Source: JAVKSM01 sp039583705
GTDB lineage: Bacteria > Actinomycetota > Actinomycetes > Mycobacteriales > Pseudonocardiaceae
Direction of reading: 5' to 3'
NCBI GenBank assembly: GCA_039583705.1
Contig: JAVKSM010000102.1
Span: 1 to 11,873 of the forward strand
Length of the DNA: 11,873 nt
Every line of letters starts with the position of its first letter. The stretch's first letter is position 1. The notes beneath the pieces were generated by a model that was not told the DNA's origin, did no database searches, and saw only the letters and a program-made list of their open reading frames with translations. Positions 1-9,443 of this stretch are shown here, in pieces. The translations under genes and the position numbers were made by a program.

Positions 1-234
1 GACGGCCGCGGCGACCAATCGAGGCGACCGCCACAGCGCAGCCTGGACAGGGCGGCCCCGGTGGGCCGGTCAAGGACCGGCCACCACCAGGTGACCGCAC
101 ACCGCCCGGTACCGGCCTTGCTGGGCACTCAGGCCAGCGGCCATGGCGTTGTCGGTAACGAGATGCGCCCGCTGGTCGAGGGCGCAGGTCATGTCCAAGT
201 GCCACGTCCTCTGCATCAACCACGCCCATCTCAT
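1..234 (-). pseudogene. Small CGH/CPxC hypothetical protein, frameshifted, runs off the left edge
   Basis: From ATG at 234 the minus strand reads a short protein starting MRWAWLMQRTWHLD, followed by DQRAHLVTDNAMAAGL and CGHLVVAG, and stops at 70-72. In another frame from about position 78 to the window edge it continues SLTGPPGPPCPGCAVAVAS, so one base appears to be missing near 74-80. The combination of a CGH motif and a later CPxC motif suggests a small metal-binding (zinc-ribbon-like) fold. I recall small actinomycete proteins with this pattern next to HTH/TPR regulators like the one diverging from it here, but I cannot name a function. The frameshift could be real decay or a sequencing error. 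The start is uncertain because no strong ribosome binding site precedes it and the frame stays open upstream to 495. Confidence 0.5.
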
Positions 235-404
235 CTGCCGGTTGGAGTGGCTCCCAGGGCCGGGCGTTGTAGCCGAGAGACGGCGGGTTCGGGGGTGCGA
301 CCGCCACCGCCCAGGAACCCTCCGGCCGCGGGAGCCGTCGTTTACCTTGTGCCAGAACGCCGCGCCGACCCATCCGCCGGTCTCGTCATCTTTGGCGGCG
401 GAAA

Positions 405-421
405 TCCCCATAACGTGGGGA
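405..421. promoter_or_regulatory. Inverted repeat, possible operator upstream of the HTH/TPR regulator
   Basis: TCCCCA (405-410) and TGGGGA (416-421) form a perfect 6-bp inverted repeat around TAACG. It lies about 45 bp upstream of the candidate -10 element of the regulator at 512. It sits between two divergent genes, where an autoregulatory operator would be expected. This rests on symmetry and position only, and short palindromes occur by chance. Confidence 0.25.
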
Positions 422-464
422 ACTTCGGAGTAAAGTTGCCAATGCGGGGACCGCCGGTACGGTG

Positions 465-473
465 TGCTACCCT
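465..473 (+). promoter_or_regulatory. Extended -10 promoter of the HTH/TPR regulator
   Basis: TGCTACCCT is an extended -10 (TGn followed by TACCCT, matching the actinobacterial TAnnnT pattern). It lies 38 bp before the ATG at 512, which predicts a start near 480 and a leader of about 30 nt. No convincing -35 hexamer is found 16-19 bp upstream. TTGCCA at 436-441 is 26 bp away, too far, so promoter function would rely on the extended -10. Confidence 0.4.
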
Positions 474-511
474 TCACCGCTGGTAACGGCCCCACCCGAA
501 AGGGCTACCTC

Positions 512-2134
512 ATGACCGAGCCGCGCAGCCAGAAACAAGAGCGCGAGCAACTGGGGCGAGCGCTGCGCTCTCAGGGCAAGTCGTGGGTGGAGATAGCCGA
601 GGTCTGCCGGCAGCGCTACCGGGTCAATGCCCGCATCGCGTTTCGGTACGCCCACGGCTGGAGCCAACGTCAGGCGGCTGAGGCATGGAACACCCGGTGG
701 CCGGATGAGCTGAAGACGCTCAAGAATTTCTCTTACTGGGAACTCTCGCCGAGCAGCACCGGACACGCGCCGTCCTTGGCTACCTTCGACAAGCTGGCTC
801 AGCTGTATGAGTGCAGCGTGGCCGACCTGCTCAGCGACCTCGGGAGCTACGGTCATCGCGACAAAGCCCCTTCTACCAAGGCCGTCGTTCTGCGACACAG
901 CGATGGGCCGGCGGCGATACCAGCGATGCCAGGCGACACGTCCACAATCGCGTCTCTTGCCGGCCTTCTGCTGCCAGACGACATGGTCTTGCACCTTATT
1001 ATGCAGCACCTCGGATCGTTGGCACCCGGTGGGCAGGACGGGCTTGCCACGCCCCGCGAACGCGACCACGCCTTGGATCAGCTTGTTGGGCTTCTCACCA
1101 GTTGGGCGCACACCATGAAGCGTCGGGAAGTGCTCCGTATCATTGCCTGGGCGGCCACCTCGGCTGCCTCCGCACCACTCGTCCAGGGTACCGATGTAGA
1201 AGGACAAGAGCGTGTCATCTCGGCTCTCGACCATCCGCGCAGGATTGACTGTCAGACGATTGAACACATCGAGGAAGTGTTGTGGCGCTGCCAGCGGCAA
1301 GATGACGCGCTCGGTCCGCAAGCAGTGCTCGACACCGTGCTGGCTCAGCGTAATCTGCTCCGCGTCCTCGTGCATGACTGCCCGGCGTCCCTGCGGCCCC
1401 GGCTGTTGGCAGCGCTCGCGAACGCCTCCCGCCACGCCGGCTGGCTGTCCTTCGACCTCAACGCCTTCGACAGCGCTTGGTACTACTACGAGGACGCCCG
1501 CTCGCTGGCTCACGAGGCGGAGAACACCGAACTGGGCGCGTTCGTGCTGTGTAACATGAGCCACTTGGCAACCTGGCAGGGCAAAGCGCGTATCGGAATC
1601 GACCACGCCGTCGCGGCTGGTGAATGGGCCAGACGCACCGATGACGGAATGCTCCATGCCTACGCCGCTGATGTAGCGGCGCGGGCGTACGCGGCGGATG
1701 GTCAGGGCGATGCTGCAAGCGTGGCGCTGGACGCCGCTGAAACAGCGCTTGCCGCAGCCGGTGACGGACCGGCGGGATATGTCTACTTCTATGATGAAGG
1801 ACTCCATACCATGACGCGCTGCTCGTGTTACCTCAAGCTGCACGACACGCAACGCGCTGCCGACTATTCCCGCCGGTCGCTCCAGACCCTTGACCCGTCA
1901 TACACCCGGAACGTGGCGCTGACGACCGCGAATCTTGGCGTTGCGTACACGCAGTCAAGCGAGATCGACGAGGCGACCCGACTCCTCGGTGACGCCGGCG
2001 AGATGGCCGCCCGCAACAGCTCAGCTCGCCTGACTCAGACATTGCGGCAAGCTCGCGCTGGCCTCCAGCCCTGGCAACGGACTGCCCCCGTACGCACGCT
2101 TGACGATCGCCTGGCGTCCTACGGCTTGGCGTGA
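512..2134 (+). CDS. HTH (XRE-like) transcriptional regulator with C-terminal TPR domain
   Basis: A 540-residue protein. I chose ATG 512 because GAAAGGG lies about 7 nt upstream; the frame stays open to 464 without a better start. Residues about 25-112 form a Cro/C1-like DNA-binding region (helix around WSQRQAAEAWN, then a kinase-like 'FDKLAQLYECSVADLL' segment common in actinomycete XRE proteins). Residues about 203-222 are a hydrophobic stretch after KRR, a common landmark in this family. Residues about 295-520 contain alanine-rich helical repeats (ALANASRHAGWLSFDL, AYAADVAARAYAADG, LTTANLGVAYTQ) typical of TPRs, which usually sense a peptide or partner protein. The family is abundant in Streptomyces and often controls neighbours; the target here is unknown. 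Third codon positions are visibly less GC-rich than in the terpene operon, which may indicate transfer. It overlaps the convergent acetyltransferase by 16 bp. Confidence 0.85.
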   Translation: MTEPRSQKQEREQLGRALRSQGKSWVEIAEVCRQRYRVNARIAFRYAHGWSQRQAAEAWNTRWPDELKTLKNFSYWELSPSSTGHAPSLATFDKLAQLYECSVADLLSDLGSYGHRDKAPSTKAVVLRHSDGPAAIPAMPGDTSTIASLAGLLLPDDMVLHLIMQHLGSLAPGGQDGLATPRERDHALDQLVGLLTSWAHTMKRREVLRIIAWAATSAASAPLVQGTDVEGQERVISALDHPRRIDCQTIEHIEEVLWRCQRQDDALGPQAVLDTVLAQRNLLRVLVHDCPASLRPRLLAALANASRHAGWLSFDLNAFDSAWYYYEDARSLAHEAENTELGAFVLCNMSHLATWQGKARIGIDHAVAAGEWARRTDDGMLHAYAADVAARAYAADGQGDAASVALDAAETALAAAGDGPAGYVYFYDEGLHTMTRCSCYLKLHDTQRAADYSRRSLQTLDPSYTRNVALTTANLGVAYTQSSEIDEATRLLGDAGEMAARNSSARLTQTLRQARAGLQPWQRTAPVRTLDDRLASYGLA

Positions 2135-2676
2135 AGCGACAACAGGTAGAAGTCGAAAAACGGTGACACCGCTCCAGCCGGAGCCTTCATGGTACCGACT
2201 CTCCGCCAGCTGAGGTGCTCGTAGAAGGCTTTGGTGTCGGTTGCGACCGGCTGTACGACCAGCGTAGCGCGTTCCTCTTGCCGACTGCCGAGCAACACGT
2301 CCAGCAGGTTCCGCCCGATGCCTCTCTTGCGGTAATCCTGGCGCACCGCTAAATCGAAGATGGCGAACGTCCGCCCTTCCCACTCGGCCGTCAGCTCCTC
2401 CGGCAGTGGCTCGGTTGCACCCGACCACCACCGGGTGTCCGGCTTGAGGGTAGCGCCGTAGGCGAAGCCGATGAGCTCACCGTTCACCTGCGCCCTGACA
2501 ATACCAAACGTTGGGTCAGTACTCAGCCATTCCAGCCGCCGTCGCTGCGCGACGGGCTCGTCCTCGTTCCATTTAAATGGCGGCTGCGAGAAGACCGTTC
2601 GGTAGAGTGCGCAGATGGCGTCTTCCAACTCTCCGACTATCTCGGCAGTGCCAAGAGTGACGAGGGGTGAGGACAT
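2119..2676 (-). CDS. GNAT-family N-acetyltransferase
   Basis: A 185-residue protein that fills the usual length of a single GNAT domain. The acetyl-CoA pyrophosphate-binding motif A is clear: after strand FAIFDLAV (104-111) comes QDYRKRGIGRNLLDVLL, giving the R-x-x-G-x-G signature at R116, G119 and G121. A later segment (TLVVQPVATDTKAFYEHLSWRRVG is split around 138-161) matches the motif B region, where a residue pair FYEHL packs against CoA. The acceptor substrate cannot be inferred; GNATs acetylate antibiotics, amino acids, polyamines or protein N-termini. The ATG at 2676 lies only 6 bp downstream of a well-formed promoter and has no Shine-Dalgarno sequence, so it is probably translated from a leaderless mRNA. 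Its 3' end overlaps the convergent regulator gene by 16 bp, which makes antisense interference possible. Confidence 0.85.
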   Translation of the reverse strand: MSSPLVTLGTAEIVGELEDAICALYRTVFSQPPFKWNEDEPVAQRRRLEWLSTDPTFGIVRAQVNGELIGFAYGATLKPDTRWWSGATEPLPEELTAEWEGRTFAIFDLAVRQDYRKRGIGRNLLDVLLGSRQEERATLVVQPVATDTKAFYEHLSWRRVGTMKAPAGAVSPFFDFYLLSLHAKP

Positions 2677-2682
2677 GCGCCA

Positions 2683-2711
2683 ACCCTACGTTGGCGGCGA
2701 CGGATCGGCAA
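2683..2711 (-). promoter_or_regulatory. Promoter for a leaderless acetyltransferase mRNA
   Basis: On the minus strand TTGCCG (2706-2711) and TAGGGT (2683-2688) are separated by exactly 17 bp. Only 6 bp (2677-2682) separate the -10 from the ATG at 2676. Initiation 6-7 nt after the -10 would fall on the A of the start codon, giving a leaderless transcript, a common arrangement in actinobacteria. No ribosome binding site exists upstream of the ATG, consistent with this. Confidence 0.6.
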
Positions 2712-2905
2712 ACGAGGGCTGTGGCTGGGTCGGGGCACGGCCAGCTCAGTGGGCACGCGGTCCAACCCTTGTCGACCTCGCTGTGGAACCTGCGGGCATA
2801 GCTCCAGCGCTGCTTGCACCCAACGGCCGAACCTCCAACGAGGAGCCTTCGCCAGTTGACGTGTCCGCACTGGCCTACAAGCTGCGCTGGAGCGACGACA
2901 TCAAA

Positions 2906-2934
2906 TTCCAACGGAACCCTGCGCAGCGTTGGAA
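2906..2934 (-). terminator. Hairpin with short T run, probable terminator of the encapsulin-geosmin operon
   Basis: TTCCAACG (2906-2913) and CGTTGGAA (2927-2934) are perfect 8-bp inverted arms with a 13-nt loop that itself contains the palindrome CTGCGCAG. It begins 32 bp after the stop codon of the DUF4239 gene. On the minus strand the stem is followed by TTTGATG, a weak T run. It is the best terminator candidate for the operon read from the right. The 289-bp gap 2677-2965 otherwise holds only the acetyltransferase promoter; I recognise no gene in it. Confidence 0.5.
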
Positions 2935-2965
2935 CCAGCGGTGTTGGGCTATCGCGCGGTGGCGG

Positions 2966-3739
2966 TCACGGGGAGGCGTTGAACCGGTCGAGCAGGATCT
3001 GGAACGCGCTCGGTTCGACCCGGAAGTCGCCGCTGAAAGGATGGTTGAGCTCGCTGACCAGGTAGAGGGAGGCAGCGATCACGAGGCCCTGGATCCCCAC
3101 GGCGATGAGCAGGCGGCCGGTCGGGTGCGGCTTGGTGAGCAGCGGGAAGAGCGCGACGAGAAGGGCCCCGCCGAGGAGGGTGTACCACATGAAGTTCGGG
3201 ACCCCGGCGTTGACGAGGTCGACCCGGGTGCGTCGCGCGTCGTAGATGGCCTGCACCTTGTCGAGCGCCTTGTCTTGGAGCGTCTGTTCGAGGGCGTTGG
3301 CCGGGTGGAGGTCCATGATGTCGTTGCGCAGCTTGTTGAGGGCGGTCCAGGCGGCCTTACTCGCCTGGTGGTGCTGCATCAGGGGCCAGTCCTGGTCGAT
3401 GACCAGGGTCGTGTAGTTCTTGGCGTCGCTCTTCCACAGGGAGTTGCCGGGTTCTGCCAGCCCGCGCGCGAGGCTGTGGACCGCGCCGATGGCGTTCGCC
3501 TCTTGTTGCGCGTCGGAGCTGGCGTTGTCGTAGTCGCCCAGCACCGTGGCGATCACGAAGGCCAGCAGGATCGAGAACAGGAGCCCGATGAGAACGTTGA
3601 CGGAGTCGAGGGCGAAGTCCTCGGACGCTTCGACGTCGCGCTTGCGCCAGCGGCCGGGCAACACCCGGCCCGCGACCACATACACCCCCGCGGTGGCGAG
3701 AGCGGCAACCAGGAGCACAACGACGATCTGCCAGTTCAT
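2966..3739 (-). CDS. DUF4239 (bestrophin-like) membrane protein
   Basis: A 257-residue membrane protein. I chose ATG 3739, preceded by GAAGGCGG about 8 nt upstream; an in-frame ATG at 3823 would add 28 residues but would read through the tandem repeats. Four hydrophobic segments are visible: about 4-27, 46-67, 184-202 and 208-229. The second pair is followed by LNHPFSGDFRVEP (231-243), the hallmark C-terminal motif of DUF4239. Between the pairs lies a soluble helical region (70-180) rich in charged residues, beginning with the EANAIGAVHSL segment. The family has a distant relationship to bestrophin channels, but no function is established. It is the third gene of the operon, 91 bp after the geosmin synthase stop, so it may be co-transcribed. 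A transport or membrane-stress role linked to the volatile terpene is speculation. Confidence 0.8.
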   Translation of the reverse strand: MNWQIVVVLLVAALATAGVYVVAGRVLPGRWRKRDVEASEDFALDSVNVLIGLLFSILLAFVIATVLGDYDNASSDAQQEANAIGAVHSLARGLAEPGNSLWKSDAKNYTTLVIDQDWPLMQHHQASKAAWTALNKLRNDIMDLHPANALEQTLQDKALDKVQAIYDARRTRVDLVNAGVPNFMWYTLLGGALLVALFPLLTKPHPTGRLLIAVGIQGLVIAASLYLVSELNHPFSGDFRVEPSAFQILLDRFNASP

Positions 3740-3756
3740 GGTGGTCACCGCCTTCG

Positions 3757-3795
3757 CTGGAGAACCGGTCTGGAGAACCGGGCTGGAGAACCGGG
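3757..3795. repeat. Three tandem copies of a 13-bp repeat
   Basis: The unit CTGGAGAACCGG(T/G) occurs at 3757-3769, 3770-3782 and 3783-3795, followed by a partial CTGG at 3796-3799. The copies differ only in the last base of the first. They fill the middle of the 91-bp gap between the geosmin synthase and the DUF4239 gene. The variant base allows CCGGT (3765-3769) to pair with ACCGG (3777-3781) around a 7-nt loop. The 13-bp period is not a multiple of three, which argues against coding use. This is either slippage or a regulatory or RNA-processing element that sets expression of the third gene. Confidence 0.85.
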
Positions 3796-3830
3796 CTGGC
3801 CGTGGGGCGCCGGCCCGTTTCATCGTCTCG

Positions 3831-6083
<2,253 letters not shown>

Positions 6084-6091
6084 GACGGCGG

Positions 6092-7507
6092 CTACCCTTC
6101 CCGCCCGAGCTCGCAGTTCTCCAGGACGGCGAGCGCGTCCGGGACGAGGACGGCGACGGAGTAGTAGGCGCTGACGAGGTAGGAGATGATCCCCTTCTCG
6201 TCGAGGCCCATGAACCGGACCGACAGGCTCGGCTGATACTCGTCGGGGATGCCCGTCTGGTGCAGCCCGATGACCCCCCGGTTTCCCTCGCCGGTCCGGA
6301 GCAGGAGGATGGAGCTCGTGTGGACGTCGCTCACCGGAATCTTGTTACACGGGAACACGGGTATGCCCCGCCACGCCGGAACCATGTGGCCGTTGACGTC
6401 CACGCTCTGCGGGTAGACGCCCCGACGACTGCATTCCCGACCGAAGGCGGCGATCGCGCGGGGATGGGCCAGGAAGAATCCCGGCTCCTTCCACACCAGG
6501 GCCAGCAGTTCGTCGAGGTCATCCGGCGTCGGGGGGCCGGTGCGGGTGTGGATGCGCTGGCTGAACTCGGCGTTGTGCAACAGCCCGAAGTCCGGGTTGT
6601 TGACCGTCTCGTGCTCCTGGCGTTCCCGGAGCGCCTCGACGGTCAGCCGCAGCTGCTGCTCGACCTGGTCCATGGGTTCGTTGTAGAGATCGGCCACCCG
6701 GCTGTGCACCCGCAGCACGGTCTGGGCGACGCTCAACTCGTACTCGCGGGGCGAGGTCTCGTAGTCGACGAACGTGCCCGGCAGGTCCGGCTCACCCTCG
6801 TGCCCGGCCGCGAGGTCGATCGCGGCCTCACCGTGCTCGTCCTGGGGCAACGCCCGCCCGGCACGGTACCGCTCGACGTGCGCCCGAAGCGCCTCGGACT
6901 GGCCGAGCAGATCCAGGAACGCCGCTCTGGGCAGAGCCAACACCGTGCACGGGGTCACGGCCTTGAAGGTGAACTCACAGATGCTCTGATCCGCCACCAG
7001 GGTCTCGTGTCCGAAGTACTCGCCGTCGGCCAGCACGCCCTGCACGGTCTCGGCCCCGTACTTCCCGGTGCCGATCTTGTTCACCTTACCGTGCGCGATC
7101 AGGAACACCTGGTCGGCCTCATGACCGAATTCCACGATCACGTCACCGGGGGCGAACTCGCGCTGCACGAACTGGTCCGCCAACGCGCCGAGCACCGTTT
7201 CGTCGTCGAACCCGCGAAGAACCGGAATCTCACACAGCTTCTGGGGAATGACCCGCACCTCGGAGTCGGTGCCGATGAATGCCACCCGTCCGTCGCCGAT
7301 CGTGTAGCTCAACCGCCGGTTCACGCGGTACACGCCACCCGAGACCTGTACCCACGGCAACAGGCGCAACAGCCACCGCGACGAGATACCCTGCATCTGC
7401 GGTACCGACTTGGTCGTCGTCGCCAAGTTTCGAGCCGCGGCCGTTCCCAAGCTCAGCTGCTGCCGCGCGCTCTCGGACTCCGCCCCTACCGGCTCTGTCA
7501 CAGTCAT
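6092..7507 (-). CDS. eshA: Family 2B encapsulin shell protein with CNB-like domain (EshA type)
   Basis: A 471-residue protein close in length and sequence to actinomycete EshA, an HK97-fold family 2B encapsulin that self-assembles into icosahedral nanocompartments. The N-terminal arm (about 1-60) includes LGTAAARN (20-27) and a conserved SSRWLLRLLPW segment. A cyclic-nucleotide-binding-like domain follows (about 94-215). The HK97 core resumes and ends with RFMGLDEKGIISYLVSAYYS and a short hydrophobic C-terminus. The CNB phosphate-binding cassette is atypical: the usual Glu after FG is H167 and the usual Arg position reads as C177, so canonical cAMP binding is doubtful. I chose ATG 7507 (GGGGTG about 6 nt upstream) over an in-frame GTG at 7528, which lacks a ribosome binding site. 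The geosmin synthase gene starts 8 bp after its stop. Terpene cyclases are known cargo of this family, chiefly 2-methylisoborneol synthase. Confidence 0.93.
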   Translation of the reverse strand: MTVTEPVGAESESARQQLSLGTAAARNLATTTKSVPQMQGISSRWLLRLLPWVQVSGGVYRVNRRLSYTIGDGRVAFIGTDSEVRVIPQKLCEIPVLRGFDDETVLGALADQFVQREFAPGDVIVEFGHEADQVFLIAHGKVNKIGTGKYGAETVQGVLADGEYFGHETLVADQSICEFTFKAVTPCTVLALPRAAFLDLLGQSEALRAHVERYRAGRALPQDEHGEAAIDLAAGHEGEPDLPGTFVDYETSPREYELSVAQTVLRVHSRVADLYNEPMDQVEQQLRLTVEALRERQEHETVNNPDFGLLHNAEFSQRIHTRTGPPTPDDLDELLALVWKEPGFFLAHPRAIAAFGRECSRRGVYPQSVDVNGHMVPAWRGIPVFPCNKIPVSDVHTSSILLLRTGEGNRGVIGLHQTGIPDEYQPSLSVRFMGLDEKGIISYLVSAYYSVAVLVPDALAVLENCELGREG

Positions 7508-7622
7508 TACGCACACCCCGATTCCCACGACGGACGAACGGATACACCAAAACCCGCAGGATTACCGCGACCCCGGAACCGATGAATAATTTCGACGGGT
7601 ACCCGGCCCAGGTCCGGTGAAA

Positions 7623-7652
7623 AGGCTATGAGCGCCCAACGAGGACCGTCAA
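7623..7652 (-). promoter_or_regulatory. Candidate promoter of the encapsulin-geosmin operon
   Basis: On the minus strand TTGACG (7647-7652) and TAGCCT (7623-7628) are separated by 18 bp, a good match to a housekeeping (HrdB-type) promoter. Transcription would start near 7616, giving a leader of about 110 nt before ATG 7507. The leader contains an AT-rich patch at about 7584-7597, unusual for this GC-rich window, which could itself hold a second promoter or regulator site. No WhiG-type promoter was recognised. Confidence 0.45.
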
Positions 7653-8219
7653 GGGCTGAGCCTGGCCTGACCTCATCAGGTGATCGAAGCTGTTTGCCAT
7701 AGCCACTCGGTCACCATTCGACGGGGCGACCCGGGCCTTGTGGATGAAAAAGACCACACTTCTTGGCGGTGCCGGGTGGGTGGCGGCATGCCTGGCAGTG
7801 AGGGGACAGCTACCGGTCGACCCCACGTATGTGGGCGGCGGTGGACCCGGTCCAGCCGGACCGGCGCCCCGACACGGTCGCCCGGCGGCACGGCAGCGAC
7901 AGCTCACAGGTGATCTGTCGTCAACCGTCGCCGGGGCCGGAGGCCTGTCCTGTGAGGGCAGTGGTCCGATTCGGGGAACCGCTCGGACAACACGGCAACG
8001 ACCGGCCGCACCTATCCGAGGTATGACGGCTTCGGCTACCGGGCGGCCGCTGAAGCGGGAGGACGTGGTGTGGCACCACCGGCGCCTATCACCGGCCGCG
8101 GTGGGCCCGGCGCATCGTGCGGGCACCCAAAAGCCGTTCCGGAGGGTACGTCCAGGCGTGGTCCAGAGAATCGACGACATGCTCCCCCGGCTGGACGAGG
8201 CCGCCGCCGGGGTAACGCG
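7653..8219. other. Stretch without a recognisable intact gene
   Basis: I see no convincing protein-coding gene in this 567-bp stretch on either strand. A plus-strand frame open from 7738 ends VVQRIDDMLPRLDEAAAGVTR, and its TGA (8221-8223) overlaps the GTG start of the DUF2064 remnant as GTGA, the classic coupling overlap of two operon genes. The last part of this frame may therefore be the eroded 3' end of a gene that once preceded the DUF2064 gene. I could not identify its family. A small inverted repeat CCTGA/TCAGG lies at 7666-7680. Confidence 0.4.
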
Positions 8220-8520
8220 GTGACAGCGCCGCGGGCGGTGCTGTTTGTGCTCGCCAAGACCCGATACCCGGCCAAGTGAAGACCCGGCTGTGCCTGCCCG
8301 CCACCCGGTCCAAGCCGCGCGGAATCGCCGCGGGCCGCGCTGCTGGACACCCTGGAAGCGGTGCCGGCGGTGCCGGACGTGACCCCGGTGGTCGCACTGG
8401 CCGCCGAGCTGGATCGTATGGAGCAGTCGGCCGCCTTGCGGGCGGTGCTGCGGGCCGCAGCAGTGCTGCCGCAGCGCGGGACGACGCTGGGGGAGCGGAT
8501 CGCGGCCCGCGAGCATCAGC
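8220..8520 (+). pseudogene. DUF2064 (TIGR04282-type) transferase remnant, frameshifted and truncated
   Basis: GTG 8220 begins MTAPRAVLFVLAKTRYPAK and hits TGA at once. One base over, from 8276, the next frame continues VKTRLCLPAT. A third segment from about 8337 reads ALLDTLEAVPAVPDVTPVVALAAEL and then VLPQRGTTLGERIAA. Joined, these follow the N-terminal half of the DUF2064 family (nucleotide-diphosphosugar-like fold, radical-SAM/selenodomain-associated transferase): the LAK..P...VKTRL start, the LLDTL helix and the QRGxTLGER motif. The family is roughly twice this length, and the remaining part with the GMDTPQ-type motif is absent. There are at least two frameshifts plus a 3' truncation, so the gene is dead. 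It has been joined to the following hydrolase remnant, probably by deletion. Confidence 0.7.
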
Positions 8521-8600
8521 ACGATCAGCACGGGCGGCGTGTGATCAGGATCCGCACGACACGGACCGTACGGCAGGTCCCGCCGCCGCGTCCCGAGCCG

Positions 8601-9442
8601 ATGAGCTGGACGGTCTCGGCTACGGCCATCCTGTGGGAATGCGGACGAAGCCGCTCGGCGCATGCCTCGCATGCTCCGACGCTCCCGGCGGTGGTGCTGC
8701 TGCTGCTGCGCGGCTTCCCGGAGACCTGGTGGACCTGGCGGCAGGTGATGCCGCTGCTGGCGCGGGCGCACACGCTCATCGCGCCGGACCTGCGCGGGGT
8801 CGGTGCTCCTGGCTGCACTCGACGGCTACGACGTGCGGACCCGGGCGCGGGACGTGCACGGGCTGGTCGGTTCGCTGGGCCTTCCGCGGGTGGCGCTGGT
8901 GGGCCACGACCTCGGGGGGTGGGATGGCCTACGCCTGCGCCCGCCAGTACCGCGACGAGGTCAGCCACCTGGTCCTCTCCGTGCGGCGCTGCCCGGCTTC
9001 GGGCTCGAGCGGCGGCTGGACTTCCGCCAGCCCGGGTAGGGACTACCCCACCTGGTGTTCTGCGCCCAGCCCCGGGTCCCGGAGCTGCTGATCAGCGGCC
9101 GGGAGCGGGAGTACTTCGCGATCGTCGTCGCCAGCCCCGCCAGGCGGCGCTCCGGCGCGGTCGACGTCTACGCCCGGTCCTACGTCCGCCCCGGCCGGCT
9201 GACCGCCGCGCTGGGCTAGTACCACGCCCTCTACACCGACGCCCAGGACAACCGCCGCGGCGCCGACGCGGGCCGCCGCTGACCATGCCGACGCTGGCGC
9301 CGACGAAACCCAGCTCAGCGCCGACAGCCTGCGACAGGTCGCCCAGAACGTCGGCGAGGTGAGCATCCCCGGCGCCGGCTACTACGTCCAGGAGCAGCGC
9401 CCAGTCGAGCTGGCCCGCGCCCTGGAGGGATTCCTCGGCTGA
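8601..9442 (+). pseudogene. Epoxide-hydrolase-like alpha/beta-hydrolase, multiply frameshifted
   Basis: The pieces of one alpha/beta-hydrolase lie in order but in different frames. VVLLLLRGFPETWWTWRQVM (about 8690) is the oxyanion-hole HGxP region with the His now Arg. GYDVRTRARDVHGL then LPRVALVGHDLGG (to about 8920) contains the nucleophile elbow G-H-D-L-G with Asp as nucleophile, as in epoxide hydrolases. MAYACARQYRDEVSHLVLS follows after a shift in a G run near 8912-8920. Next come LERRLDFRQPG, TAG 9037-9039, LISGREREYF, TAG 9217-9219, YHALYTDAQDN and TGA 9280. After two more shifts the C-terminus VSIPGAGYYVQEQRPVELARALEGFLG ends at TGA 9440-9442; GAGYY stands where the family has GAGHY/H, so the catalytic His is also lost. 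About four frameshifts, three stops and lost catalytic residues make it a clear pseudogene. Confidence 0.85.
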
Positions 9443-9443
9443 A

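Noticed and set aside
3757..3795. CRISPR-like array
   Set aside because: The 13-bp units are directly contiguous with no spacers and no cas genes are nearby.
7505..7528. Upstream GTG start (7528) for the encapsulin
   Set aside because: No ribosome binding site precedes it, while ATG 7507 has GGGGTG at suitable spacing and gives the usual EshA length.
7626..8771. Minus-strand frame of 381 codons across the decayed region
   Set aside because: It is antisense to the recognisable DUF2064 and hydrolase remnants, Arg/Pro-rich and without any known domain; its 3' end also falls in the operon promoter.
9037..9219. TAG readthrough or recoding in the hydrolase
   Set aside because: Both in-frame stops are TAG, but the gene also has several frameshifts, a TGA and lost catalytic residues, so decay explains it better.
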